A DNA stretch of 45,506 bases, taken from NCBI GenBank assembly GCA_030849805.1, contig JASANZ010002102.1:1-45506 (forward strand), written 5' to 3'. Made by a program: the position numbers and the translations under genes. This document shows positions 25,629-34,765 of the stretch, in pieces. This DNA comes from Sergeia podlipaevii (lineage: Eukaryota; Euglenozoa; Kinetoplastea; Trypanosomatida; Trypanosomatidae). The notes under the pieces are model-generated. The model was not told where the DNA came from, made no database searches, and saw only the letters and a program-made list of their open reading frames with translations. Each line of letters opens with the position of its first letter. Position 1 is the first letter of the stretch.

Positions 25629-26951
25629 CGTGAATGCGGTAGAAGTTAACTATTTAGATAATAGACCTCTTTCCACAAGAAAACCCACGAATCGAACTGA
25701 TTTTTATCACTATCACAATAAAAAAGAAGGAACTAAGTTTAATAGTAGGTAAAAATGAACAATAATAAGATTACAGAAAAAAAAGATAATCTTCGCTTTG
25801 ATGCCGCGCTTCTTTTGTTTTTTAATACTCCTGCTGCTTGAGCGGCAAAAATTATAGTAATATACAATAAAAGAAGACCAGGAAGGCGAAGAAAACTAGA
25901 AAAAAAAACTTATATGCGTTTGATCTTGTAAATGTGCGAAGCGATCAAGAAAAAGAAGTAAGAAAGAGGGGAAAAATACAGTGAAATAAATCCCTTTGAT
26001 AAAGGAATGTACTGCGGTGTGTGTGTGCGTGTGTGTGTGTGTGTGTAATCACTAGATCTGAGAGGAACAAAAAAAAAATGGTTTTAACAAAGAAGAGGAA
26101 AATAGGTGATTGAATAGCGTATGTGTGTGCGTGTGTACAAGTGCTTGTGGGGGGAGGGGGCAAAATATAGACAACTATTTCCTTACGTAGTGTTTTGTGT
26201 TGGTGCTTATATATATATACTCTATAATGATGCATAGGAATATACAATTGTGTGTGAGTGTGTGTGTAGGGGGGAGGGTAATCAACCAGTGGTGCGGCAC
26301 ACAAAAAAAGGATAATTAAAAAAAATGCACAGTGGAAAAAAGAGAAGGAAAGAGTGTAAATGTTATCATGCCAGAACTGATGTAAATTTAAGCCTCTGTG
26401 GGAAGGAGAATAAAAAAAAGGAGAGAGAGAGGAGCTCAAAAAAGAAAAAAAGGGAAGATATTTTATGGTAGTGTAAACATGGATGCAATTCAGCACCAGG
26501 AAGGTGTAGTTAAAATATATATATATAAAGAGAGGTCTAATAGTGATACAAAGGCATATATATAGCTTTACAGCCGTCTAAGGTAGGTACAAAAAAAAAA
26601 ACCACACAATTGTGCGCCTTCCCCCGTCTTCTCTAATTCACTCCTTCCATCTTCCTTGCATGAAGCGTAAATGCACGAGGTTTTACCTGCTTGTGTGTAA
26701 GATTGGTAATATCCACCCCAATAACAACAATTAAAAAAAAAAAAAAAGGATGTGGAAGGTGAGTCAAAAAAAAAGTGCGTATCTATGTGGAATTTAGTAG
26801 ATAGATATACGAAAGTTTTTTTTTAAAGAAAGGAAACATTTTGGTAGTGCATGTTCTTGTTGGTGAGAAGGAGATTCTTGTCCGTATCGTAATAAATGCA
26901 TCCCTTCCTCCCCCTCCCTCCGCCCATTCTTCCCTCGTTCAGGGGGATCTA
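25629..26951. other. spacer 3' of the 274-aa gene
   Basis: These 1,323 bp include the leader of the PDZ/D6/WD40 gene and the 3'UTR of the gene ending at 26952. GT runs lie at 26018-26046 and 26248-26268, a TA run at 26515-26527 and an A run at about 26732-26746. A 183-codon minus-strand frame at 25945-26496 is made of such repeats. No gene is seen. Confidence 0.6.
25710..25736 (-). promoter_or_regulatory. predicted spliced-leader acceptor, PDZ/D6/WD40 gene
   Basis: TTCCTTCTTTTTTATTGTGATAG on the coding strand puts AG at 25711-25710 and gives an 81-nt 5'UTR. A second AG follows about 13 nt later. Confidence 0.4.
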
Positions 26952-27776
26952 TCACTCGGAATGGGGATTCACACATGGTATGTATTCTGCAATGTGCGAC
27001 CAGAAGGGATATGGCAGTGAGGACGGACTCCGACGAGTATTCACCGACTTCATGCAGCTATCCAAGTAAGGGGTTGGGCATCTAAAAGGGGGTTCCAAGC
27101 TTGAAAGCGCTGGCGCTAAGCTGCCAGTCAACGCGCCACCACAAGAACTACCAAGTGTGCCTCGTTCAAGAGAGGACCGCAGTGATGATGTCGCAGCCTC
27201 GGCAGCTGCCCTTGATGACTTACGATTCTGCGCAGTGGCTTGTGCAATGTGAGCTGCAGTGGCAGGGTTAATACTGCACCCATCCACCTCAATGTGTCTC
27301 ACGTAAGCGTTACAGCGGGCCAGATTGCGGAAAGCGCGACCACCTCGCAGCGATACTAGCACGCATCCCCGTGCGTCTATCTCCTCCACAACTGCTCTTA
27401 TCGTGGGCACTTGTTGTTGCGACTCAGCTAATGGATCGGGCGGGCGTGTAAGGAGGAGGTGGCTAAGCTCCTCCACGCACGTGTTGTCAGCTCGCTTTGA
27501 CAGTTTTGTATGAATCCGTAGCAATCGCGGAAATGATGATGCGACAGTGGTCCCACTGCTAGGGCAAAGAAAAGACGCTGGAGACGCTAAGAGCTCGTGA
27601 AGAAGTTCTAAAAATACAAGAAAGGGCTCTCCCGCACTCAGCGCACTGGCATCCAGCCAAACGCAGCCGTCCTCCCTGACAGGGATGTATTTTAATAGAC
27701 GGCCTAGTGTGTAGTTTGGCGTGCACCGATGCCGTTCGCATAAGTCGCAGTATGGCTTCAAAAGATGCAGCTGCAT
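26952..27776 (-). CDS. unrecognised protein, 274 aa, possible single leucine-rich segment
   Basis: I do not recognise the family. The first in-frame ATG is at 27776; a strong acceptor lies 2 nt before it, which fixes this start. The N-terminus has a Cys/His group, PYCDLCERHRC, then a helical, Leu-rich part (VFLELLHELLASPASF; CVEELSHLLLTRPPD). Residues about 140-200 (VEEIDARGCVLVSL, YVRHIEVDGCSINPATAAHI) have the spacing of an RNase-inhibitor-type leucine-rich repeat, but only one or two units. The C-terminal 80 residues are Ser/Ala/Gly-rich and probably disordered, ending PFWSHIAEYIPCVNPHSE. Base composition is coding-like throughout. Confidence 0.75.
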   Translation of the reverse strand: MQLHLLKPYCDLCERHRCTPNYTLGRLLKYIPVREDGCVWLDASALSAGEPFLVFLELLHELLASPASFLCPSSGTTVASSFPRLLRIHTKLSKRADNTCVEELSHLLLTRPPDPLAESQQQVPTIRAVVEEIDARGCVLVSLRGGRAFRNLARCNAYVRHIEVDGCSINPATAAHIAQATAQNRKSSRAAAEAATSSLRSSLERGTLGSSCGGALTGSLAPALSSLEPPFRCPTPYLDSCMKSVNTRRSPSSLPYPFWSHIAEYIPCVNPHSE

Positions 27777-27778
27777 AT

Positions 27779-27850
27779 CTGCAGAAACAAAAGAGAAAAA
27801 AGATGGAAAATGGGGGGAAGAAAGAAATAGAAAACAAAGGGCAAGACAAA
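27779..27850 (-). promoter_or_regulatory. predicted spliced-leader acceptor, 274-aa gene, 2-nt leader
   Basis: About 75 nt of C/T-rich coding strand without any AG ends in TTTGTTTCTGCAG, with AG at 27780-27779. Only AT separates it from the ATG at 27776. This is the cleanest acceptor in the window. Confidence 0.7.
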
Positions 27851-28365
27851 AAGGTCTCGCCAAAATGTAGATTTTAAAGAAAAAAAACTAATGATGTGAT
27901 TCTATGTGAAAAGATGAATCCTAAAGATACGAGAAAAAAATCAGCGTGAAGAAGTTAAGTTAAGCAAAAAAAATAAAAAGAAACTTGTAGAAAAACAATC
28001 AAAGTTTCTCCAGGCACGAGTACACATACATACAACGTGCACAACTCTCAACCCTGTTTGTTTCTATTCACAGACGCATATACACGTCACAAAGTAAAAA
28101 AAAAAGAGAGAAGAGAGAGGCGAAGAATAGGGGGGAAATATGTTTAAGAAAAAAATAGATATGCATACAACGTAAAAGTAATGCACTCAGATACAATGCC
28201 CCTAGCGAATGCATATGAAAGCAGAGAAAAAAAAAACCATGGGTTGAGACCGTGTTTAAACAGTAGTTTACGAAAAAGTCAGTGCTGCCCTTATGAGAGA
28301 GAAGAGTAATGCTGCATATGCACATACACATACACCCCCTCCCTCTTCCTCTTTGGCTTCCCTTT

Positions 28366-28367
<2 letters not shown>

Positions 28368-28396
<29 letters not shown>
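28368..28396. repeat. (TG)n microsatellite
   Basis: An uninterrupted GT/TG run of about 29 bp in the spacer 3' of CSE1. Confidence 0.95.
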
Positions 28397-28397
<1 letters not shown>

Positions 28398-28710
28398 AAT
28401 TTTTTATATTATTTTTAAAAGTTTCTTTAAACGAGATGTTCATCATCCTAACACTACTAGATATTTGCACAACTGCATTTAGGAGACCAATTGCAATAAT
28501 GATAATAATGGCAACAACAACATTACGATGCGATACTCACCAAAGCGCCTCTCCCTCACAAACAAACTCACAGCATCGCACTCATATAGCAGGGACCTCT
28601 GTAGTAATAAAAAGAAAAAAAAAAGAAAAAAAAGAATTGGCAACAATCCTTTTTCTCTCACAACACAAGATAATAATGCAACCGCACACAGATCGCGAGA
28701 AAAAGAGAGA

Positions 28711-28744
28711 GAAAGAAGAAAGAAGAAAGAAGAAAGAAGAAAGA
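28711..28744. repeat. GAAAGAA heptamer tandem repeat
   Basis: Nearly five copies of gaaagaa in tandem. On the transcript it is a pure pyrimidine repeat (UUCUUUC), about 100 nt 3' of the CSE1 stop codon. Confidence 0.85.
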
Positions 28745-28843
28745 CCCCAGCACCTGTACAAAGCCGCGACCCTCTTTTGACACACTACAGAGCATCTCCA
28801 CACATCTTCTTTTTTTTTTTTTTAAGTCACAACCGCCCTCAAC

Positions 28844-31708
28844 TTACTTAGCTCGGTGGGCTAGATGCTGGTTGAAGTACTGAACTGGATCTGCAATGCC
28901 CGCACATACATCAGTAGGTTCGCGGGTTGCGTGCTTCAAGGGGCAGAAGACGTTTGTGAATCCACCAGGCCCAGCAGCAGCAGCAGCAGCAGGCTGTAGT
29001 GTCTTATTCAGCATGTCTTGCATAGTAAGTTGCTTTGGAGCAAAGCTCGTGTAATCGTCCACCTCGGTACCGCCGTTGATCATCAGCTGGCACTGTGATA
29101 GGCAGGCGGAACATGCCTCTTGGTTTGTCTGCATCGTGGGGCTGTCGCAGAGCAAGTTGGTCAGCGCAACGAGACATGTCTTGCGCTCCAGCAAGCCGTC
29201 GATCTTCTGAACATTTGGCAGCCACACACGAGTGAGAAACATAAAGAAAAGCCCAGGTTGGATAGAGTTGAGCCGTGTCACGAGATCCTCTGCCCCACGC
29301 GCAACGGTGAATATAGAAAAGAAAATGACGAGGATGCGCACGTACTTGGGGGTGCGAGCAGCCTGCAAGCGATTCATTAGAATTTGTAGTGCGGGCGTCA
29401 TGAATCTATCCATCACATCGCGAGGGTATGCCAGGAGCATCACTGTCAGAATATTAAGGCCCTCGTGATCATGGTTCTTGAGCTGAACAAGGTGGTGAAA
29501 CACGTTGAGGATCTTCTCCGTCAGGTTGTTCGGCTGGGAGATGATGTACTGCGGGAAGCGCTCGATGAACGTAGTGAGCAGGCACACCACCGCGGGGATG
29601 TTGCCGCGCTGCTCGTACATTTGCGGCACGGTGAGTGGGTCCAGGAGACCTTGATACTTAACGGGTGGCGCGTCAGCACCGCGTGGGTGCGCGGCAAGCA
29701 ACTGGGCAATAATCTGCAGCGCATAGGGCACATACTCCAGTACATCGTTTGCGAGAATGTAGATGAGGTTATCCCAGATGGTGCTCTCGATGGCGTCGGC
29801 CTGTTGAGGGGCCTGCGCGATGCACGTAGATAGTACCTCGAATAAGCAGTGGCTAAAGAGTGGGTTGGAAGGGTTGCGTGCGGCCTGTCCAAGCACCACG
29901 TTCATCGCCACGACGATATCCCCAATAAACGGGGCTATGGACTCAGGCAGGCGCTGACAGATACGCATGAGACACTGCACCATATATGCATTGGGGGTAT
30001 CGCTAGACTGCACGCGCACGCACACGCTCTGCAGCACGGCCGCCGCGTGCGGCCCGAACATCTGCTCCGTGACAAGGTGCTGTTGATTGTGCTGGACGAG
30101 CAGAAGCCGCTCCAGCGCGTGCGCCGCATAGGTGAAGATTACCGGATCCTCATTACTAATCCACGTTGGCAAAAGCGGCAAAATGCGTGCGAGTACCTGC
30201 GGGTCAATATAGGACCTGAAGGTGGCTACGACGCGAATGCAATCTGCCTTAATGACCGCCGGGCTGGCCGCGGAAACCGGCGTGCTCAACTCTGGCAGTA
30301 CTAAATCGCGAAGAAAACTCTCAAATGGGATGAGAGAACTAAGCTGCTGATGAGCCGCGCCGCGGATGGAGTCCGCACGCTGCCCATGCAGCGCCAGAGA
30401 TGAGGCAAGGAAGATGCCAGTGTCCTTCGCCTTCCAGTTCGCCTCCGCCTGAGCAAAGAGCGCATCCAGCTTTGCGGAGAGCAACGGATTCGCCTTGTCG
30501 GGAAGCGCGGTCACAAGTGTGCGCACAAGCTCGCCAGCGGCACGGCGACGTGTGTGCAGGTCAGATCCTTCAATGTCTTTTTGGATGTACACCTCCGGCT
30601 CACTGAAGTACGTGTCCATGTCCTCCTCCTGCAGTGCGAGGTTGGGAATAATGACCTGCTCAATCAACGCACTGACGCTCTCAGTCGTGTTGAAAGCGGC
30701 CTGAGTGGTGCCCCTGCACGCGCTCGAAAGCAGCTCCATACCGCTAATGGCGAGGTCGTCCATCGCCGCAGTGAAGGCTGTTGGTGCAGCAATCATGTCC
30801 CACACCACTTTCAAAAACTGGCCGGCGTACTTCTCAAAGTCCTCGTCAAAGCTGCTAAGAAAATGCGTCACACACGTCGTTACCACAGACCTGAGCTCGA
30901 TCAAGGTCCCACTTCGGTCTGCGAGGAGATGAGCGTTCTGCAGCGTAAGACAGCGCAAAAAGATGGACACAATTGTCTCCATTCCCCAAATAAGTTCGTC
31001 CCCAAGCTCCAGCGCAGTAATATCCAGCAAGCAGTCGACAGAGCCCACAAGGCCCTTGCAAGCCAGCATGGCTTCCTCGGATGGCGTCGTTGGCGCCTCG
31101 CACGCAGAGACCAATACATTCATCGACCCTACAAGAGGCTTAAGCAGCGTTGAATAAATACTGCGTAGCTCAAAAACAAGCGTCTCAGACACCTCAGTTT
31201 CACTGCGGTACCTTGACAGCACGCCGTGCGCAGTAGAAAGAGCCGCCGATCGAAGCGCGATAGATGTCTCTGCAGAGCTCAGCGTTTGAATTATAAGCGT
31301 GAGAGCATTCGGCCAGCTATGAGGAAAGTCCTGCTTCGCAATGATAGAGATCGTTTCAGCTATGTTGCGTTGGATGTCACGCGGCGCTTGCAGCATGACA
31401 GAGAGGATGTTATCTCGTAGAACAGTCTTGTCCGCATCCTGGATGGGATGCTCGGCGGCATTGGACTCCCAGCTTGTCTTTACAGTGTTCTTTAGCACAA
31501 TCGAGCAAAACAACGAGGATGGCATGCCACTTGCCGCAACATTCAGCAGCAGCCCTACAAAGCCTGTTTGAGTGTCCACACTGTTTTGGAGCTGCCTGAT
31601 TTGGTTCTCAGCCGCCTCGCGGTCTTGTGCGTTCACTGAGGTGGCCCTCATTGAGGTTTCATTGAGGTACTGAATGTACGTAGGATCTGAAGGGTTGATT
31701 GACTGCAT
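28844..31708 (-). CDS. CSE1: exportin-2 (CAS/CSE1), importin-alpha re-export receptor
   Basis: This 954-aa karyopherin of the CSE1/CAS type carries importin-alpha back to the cytosol with Ran-GTP. Family landmarks run in order: an importin-beta N-terminal domain (about 30-105, with FCSIVLKNTVKTSW), then DIQRNIAETISIIAKQDFPH, the diagnostic EVYIQKDIEGSDLHTRRRAA near 370, FTYAAHALERLL near 540, YEQRGNIPAVVCLL near 730, and RLNSIQPGLFFMFLTRVWLP near 840. The length matches CSE1 in other eukaryotes (about 960-970 aa). The ATG at 31708 gives MQSINPSDPTYIQYLNET, matching the usual CSE1 start; the open frame beyond it has no ATG. Ala- and Gly-rich residues near 910 (AAAAAAGPGG) are a small local oddity. 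Confidence 0.95.
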   Translation of the reverse strand: MQSINPSDPTYIQYLNETSMRATSVNAQDREAAENQIRQLQNSVDTQTGFVGLLLNVAASGMPSSLFCSIVLKNTVKTSWESNAAEHPIQDADKTVLRDNILSVMLQAPRDIQRNIAETISIIAKQDFPHSWPNALTLIIQTLSSAETSIALRSAALSTAHGVLSRYRSETEVSETLVFELRSIYSTLLKPLVGSMNVLVSACEAPTTPSEEAMLACKGLVGSVDCLLDITALELGDELIWGMETIVSIFLRCLTLQNAHLLADRSGTLIELRSVVTTCVTHFLSSFDEDFEKYAGQFLKVVWDMIAAPTAFTAAMDDLAISGMELLSSACRGTTQAAFNTTESVSALIEQVIIPNLALQEEDMDTYFSEPEVYIQKDIEGSDLHTRRRAAGELVRTLVTALPDKANPLLSAKLDALFAQAEANWKAKDTGIFLASSLALHGQRADSIRGAAHQQLSSLIPFESFLRDLVLPELSTPVSAASPAVIKADCIRVVATFRSYIDPQVLARILPLLPTWISNEDPVIFTYAAHALERLLLVQHNQQHLVTEQMFGPHAAAVLQSVCVRVQSSDTPNAYMVQCLMRICQRLPESIAPFIGDIVVAMNVVLGQAARNPSNPLFSHCLFEVLSTCIAQAPQQADAIESTIWDNLIYILANDVLEYVPYALQIIAQLLAAHPRGADAPPVKYQGLLDPLTVPQMYEQRGNIPAVVCLLTTFIERFPQYIISQPNNLTEKILNVFHHLVQLKNHDHEGLNILTVMLLAYPRDVMDRFMTPALQILMNRLQAARTPKYVRILVIFFSIFTVARGAEDLVTRLNSIQPGLFFMFLTRVWLPNVQKIDGLLERKTCLVALTNLLCDSPTMQTNQEACSACLSQCQLMINGGTEVDDYTSFAPKQLTMQDMLNKTLQPAAAAAAGPGGFTNVFCPLKHATREPTDVCAGIADPVQYFNQHLAHRAK

Positions 31709-31764
31709 AGTTGCGAAGAGCCACCGTACAAAGCAAAGAAAAAAAAAACAGTTCAACAAAATAT

Positions 31765-31782
31765 CTATAAAAAAAAAAAACC
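31765..31782 (-). promoter_or_regulatory. predicted spliced-leader acceptor, CSE1 gene
   Basis: GGTTTTTTTTTTTTATAG puts AG at 31766-31765 and gives a 56-nt 5'UTR. A second T tract lies between this AG and the ATG; the first AG after that tract is in codon 2. Confidence 0.45.
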
Positions 31783-32023
31783 GCTCAGTGCTCCGTAATG
31801 CGCTACTTCGCGATTCTGGTGAAGAGGATCGCTTACAAGAAAAAAAAAGCGCTTCCTTCTAATGTAGAGCTTTATGATTGTGTGTGTGTGTATTTCGTTC
31901 TAGAGGAAGGCGCAGACCTCTTTGTGAGACGTGTGTAAACAACAATAAGAAAAGATAAAAAATTGCGAGTTGTCAGATAGGGAAAAACGATGATTATGCA
32001 CAGATCAAACAACACAGAAAAAA

Positions 32024-32047
32024 TGTGTGTGTGTGTGTGTGTGTGTG
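32024..32047. repeat. (TG)n microsatellite
   Basis: About twelve TG units in the PAS-PGK 3' spacer. Confidence 0.95.
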
Positions 32048-32621
32048 AGGCTCGCATCATGTTATAAGAAGAAGGCATCTCAAGACAAATTCAAGATAAA
32101 GTCATTTCTATTTCTTTTCCCTTGCTTTTCCTTTCATGGAGCAGCCTGCTCCAATCAAACAGCAGGGATTCAAAGCATAGACACCAATTGTGAGAAAAAA
32201 TCGTAGTAAAAAAAAAATAACAAGCCCGCTATTTCTCGTGTTGAGCCGCATATAGTGATGACTTTTGATGCAACGTGTTATTGTCCTTTTTTAAAAATGG
32301 ACTTACAGGAAATGCCCTTTGTAAGCGAGTGTAGAAGCCTGCAATATGAAAGCCTGTAAAAAGGGGGAGTATACAAAAAAAAAAGTTCAACCCTCTCTCT
32401 CTCCAAGCATCCTTGAGCATATATGCATTGTCCAGTTTCTTCCTTCCCCTGCCCCTCTTTTCTTATTTGCCGCCCCCATTCTCTTGTGCCGCGAGCAGGA
32501 TAAGCACACAAAGAAAATGTCAAATACTACCAATAATGGGGATGCACTGCCATTTTCCAAAAGAGGCAAAAAATAAAATAAATACGATACCGCTTTTGGT
32601 TGTTGTTTTTTGTGAGTGTAA

Positions 32622-32659
32622 GTGTGTGTGTGTGTGTGTGTGTGTGTCTGTGTGTCTGT
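32622..32659. repeat. (GT)n microsatellite with two TCTG interruptions
   Basis: A GT run broken by tctg units, in the PAS-PGK 3'UTR region; the transcript reads CA repeats. Confidence 0.9.
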
Positions 32660-33087
32660 GCGTCCGACAGGGAGAAAAAAAAAACGTTTTGATAATATGT
32701 TTACCCCATCACTACGTCAGAAGACACGCCCTACCTTTTCTCTTCAGTATTGTTGTCGTCATTTTGTATTTTCTATTGCACATTAGTTGTGTATGCAGAG
32801 TCCCCATGTGCATCCTACAACACAGCACCCCTTCTGCACTACTTCCTTGCTGGTAGAGTCAAGCACTTACTCACCAAAAAGCAAGCGAGATTTTACAGCA
32901 GCAGGAAAATGGGCAAAGGCGTGCTACGCAAGCTCCATACTCCATTAGTGCAAGACAAGAGGAGTCGGAAAAAGGGAGGTAGAAAACACGACTGAATCCT
33001 ATCTTCCCCTGCTCTCTCACACACGCAAGCTGTTCGGCAACGTCAACGTGTACAATGATAAAAATATATACAGTCCATCTCACTTGC

Positions 33088-34671
33088 TTACAGCTTAGGC
33101 GCCGCGCGTGCAGTGAGACAGACGAGACCAGGCAGTGCGCGGCCTTCAAGCAGTTCCAGGAACGCACCACCACCGGTACTAACGTGGGTAATGTACTCGC
33201 GATACTCGGCGGTGGCAGCTGCGGTCTCACCACCACCGACAATAGAAACAAGTTTAGTGTTGCCCTTGATAGCCTCGCTAATAGCGTTCGTGCCAGCAGC
33301 AAAATGAGGAAACTCAAACACGCCAATAGGGCCATTCCAAATCAGCGTACGTGCCTCCGACACAGCTTTACGCACTAGCTCGATGGACTTGGGACCAAAA
33401 TCGAGTCCCATGTAGTTGTTCGGGATGTTTGGGTTTTTAGTGACGAGCGGCTCCTCATCCTGGAACGTGGTGGCACAGCTATGGTCAATTGGCAAGATAA
33501 GCTTCACCTTGCGTGCCCTCGCCACCTCAATGAGATCACGAGCGGTGGAGATGAGATCAATCTCGCGGCCCTTCTCGCGTACCGTGCGCTGCACCTTGCT
33601 AGTGCCCGACGTGAATCCCTGAGCCTCCAGGAACGTGTACGCCATGGCACCGCCAATGATGACAGTGTGAGCGAACTGAAAAATAGAATACAGGACGTTA
33701 ATCTTGTCAGAAACTTTAGAGCCTCCAATCACAGCCACGAGGGGCTGGGCAGGGTTGCGCATTACCATATTAATAGCCGAAATTTCCTTCTCAATGAGAA
33801 ACCCTGTCACACCGGCGCCAAGCACACGCGGAATACCCGTCATGCTCGCCGTCATACGGTGCACGGTACCGAACGCATCACACACGTAGATGTCGCAGCA
33901 AGACGCGAGCGCGATGGCCATGCGGTTACGCTCCGAGTTGTTCTTGCTGTCCTCACCCTTGAAGAAGCGCAGATTCTCAAGAAGCGCAACGTCGCCATTT
34001 TTCATAGCGCCGATGTCCTTCCCTGGATTCATGACATCCTCCACAAAGGTAGCCTTCTTCCCGAGCAGCTCCTCGAAACGTGGCAAAATACGCTTGAGGG
34101 ACTGGCGTTCATTGGGTTTCTTCGGGCGTCCAAGATGCGAACCGACAATGACGCGACCACCGTCAGTCATGATCTTCTTGATGGTTGGGATCGCCGCCTG
34201 AATACGGCTGTCGTCTCGGATTTTACCCGTTTCGCGCTCAAATGGCACGTTAAAGTCCACACGCACAAACACACGACGACCGCTGAAGTTGAGGTCAGCC
34301 ACGGAGAGCTTGGGCGTCAAAGCTGCGCGAATGTTCATGTGCACGCCAAATTCGTACACATGCGGGAGGCTGATAGGAAGAATAGTCCACGCCACCATCG
34401 TTGCATGCGGGTCGCGGGTGGTCTGGATCACCACTGGTATATCTGTTCCGTTGCACAAGCGGGCGAGCAGAGTGACTGTGTTATCCTGAACGTCCAGAGG
34501 GTGTGTTGGGACAAGAAAGGTTATACTCTTCCCCTTGACCTCATCAGCACCCCAGCCGAAGAACGCAACAGCGGCCCTATTCATGTCTGTTACCACCATG
34601 TCGTTATCACCAACAACAACAATGTCCTTCAAGGACTTGAAGATCATCAGAATTTTCGACTCTTGAAACAT
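33088..34671 (-). CDS. PAS-domain phosphoglycerate kinase (PAS-PGK)
   Basis: The 527-aa protein fuses a PAS sensor domain to a complete phosphoglycerate kinase, an isoenzyme type known in trypanosomatids. PAS occupies about 10-115 (DIVVVGDNDMVVTDMN, RAAVAFFGWGADEVKGKSI). The kinase follows from about 120: RVFVRVDFNVPF, GSHLGRP, ENLRFF, VAVIGGSKVSDKI, GPKSIELV, WNGPIGVFEF and SIVGGGETAAA are intact, so it should transfer phosphate between 1,3-bisphosphoglycerate and ADP. The C-terminus PKL fits the relaxed glycosomal PTS1 of kinetoplastids. The first in-frame ATG is at 34671, but no AG lies between the pyrimidine tract and this ATG; the first AGs fall in codons 3-4, so translation may start at Met9 (34647), giving 519 aa and still keeping PAS. 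The PAS ligand is unknown. Confidence 0.95.
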   Translation of the reverse strand: MFQESKILMIFKSLKDIVVVGDNDMVVTDMNRAAVAFFGWGADEVKGKSITFLVPTHPLDVQDNTVTLLARLCNGTDIPVVIQTTRDPHATMVAWTILPISLPHVYEFGVHMNIRAALTPKLSVADLNFSGRRVFVRVDFNVPFERETGKIRDDSRIQAAIPTIKKIMTDGGRVIVGSHLGRPKKPNERQSLKRILPRFEELLGKKATFVEDVMNPGKDIGAMKNGDVALLENLRFFKGEDSKNNSERNRMAIALASCCDIYVCDAFGTVHRMTASMTGIPRVLGAGVTGFLIEKEISAINMVMRNPAQPLVAVIGGSKVSDKINVLYSIFQFAHTVIIGGAMAYTFLEAQGFTSGTSKVQRTVREKGREIDLISTARDLIEVARARKVKLILPIDHSCATTFQDEEPLVTKNPNIPNNYMGLDFGPKSIELVRKAVSEARTLIWNGPIGVFEFPHFAAGTNAISEAIKGNTKLVSIVGGGETAAATAEYREYITHVSTGGGAFLELLEGRALPGLVCLTARAAPKL

Positions 34672-34765
34672 TATGAAAAATGTTTCCAAGGGGCAAAAAA
34701 ACGATAAATATTTTTTAAAAGAAAGGGAAGGGCGAACGTCAACAGACGTAAAAAAAAGAAGTTCA
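34660..34765 (-). promoter_or_regulatory. predicted spliced-leader acceptor overlapping the PAS-PGK 5' end
   Basis: Coding-strand tracts (CTTCTTTTTTTT; CGCCCTTCCCTTTCTTTT) are followed by no AG until 34663-34662 and 34661-34660, inside codons 3-4 of the longest ATG frame. If used, the leader is 12-14 nt and Met9 becomes the start. Confidence 0.45.

Larger units (their letters stand above)
27777..28843. other. spacer 3' of the CSE1 gene
   Basis: These 1,067 bp contain the acceptor of the 274-aa gene, a TG microsatellite at 28368-28396, short AAT units near 28494-28508 and a GAAAGAA repeat at 28711-28744. No gene is seen. Confidence 0.6.
31709..33087. other. spacer 3' of the PAS-PGK gene
   Basis: These 1,379 bp hold the CSE1 leader and PAS-PGK 3'UTR. 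GT microsatellites are at 31879-31891, 32024-32047 and 32622-32659. No gene is seen. Confidence 0.6.

Noticed and set aside
25684..25702. tRNA B-box-like GTTCGATTC on the minus strand
   Set aside because: The flanks do not form a T-arm stem, and no A box or acceptor stem was found at the right distance.
25945..26496. Minus-strand 183-codon frame on the correct strand
   Set aside because: It translates microsatellites and T runs (Phe/Leu/His/Thr-rich); the composition is that of a spacer, not of the neighbouring genes.
33481..34707. Plus-strand open frame of 408 codons, antisense to PAS-PGK
   Set aside because: It mirrors the PAS-PGK coding frame, has no recognisable domain and would be the only plus-strand gene. 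The sense frame has full kinase motifs.
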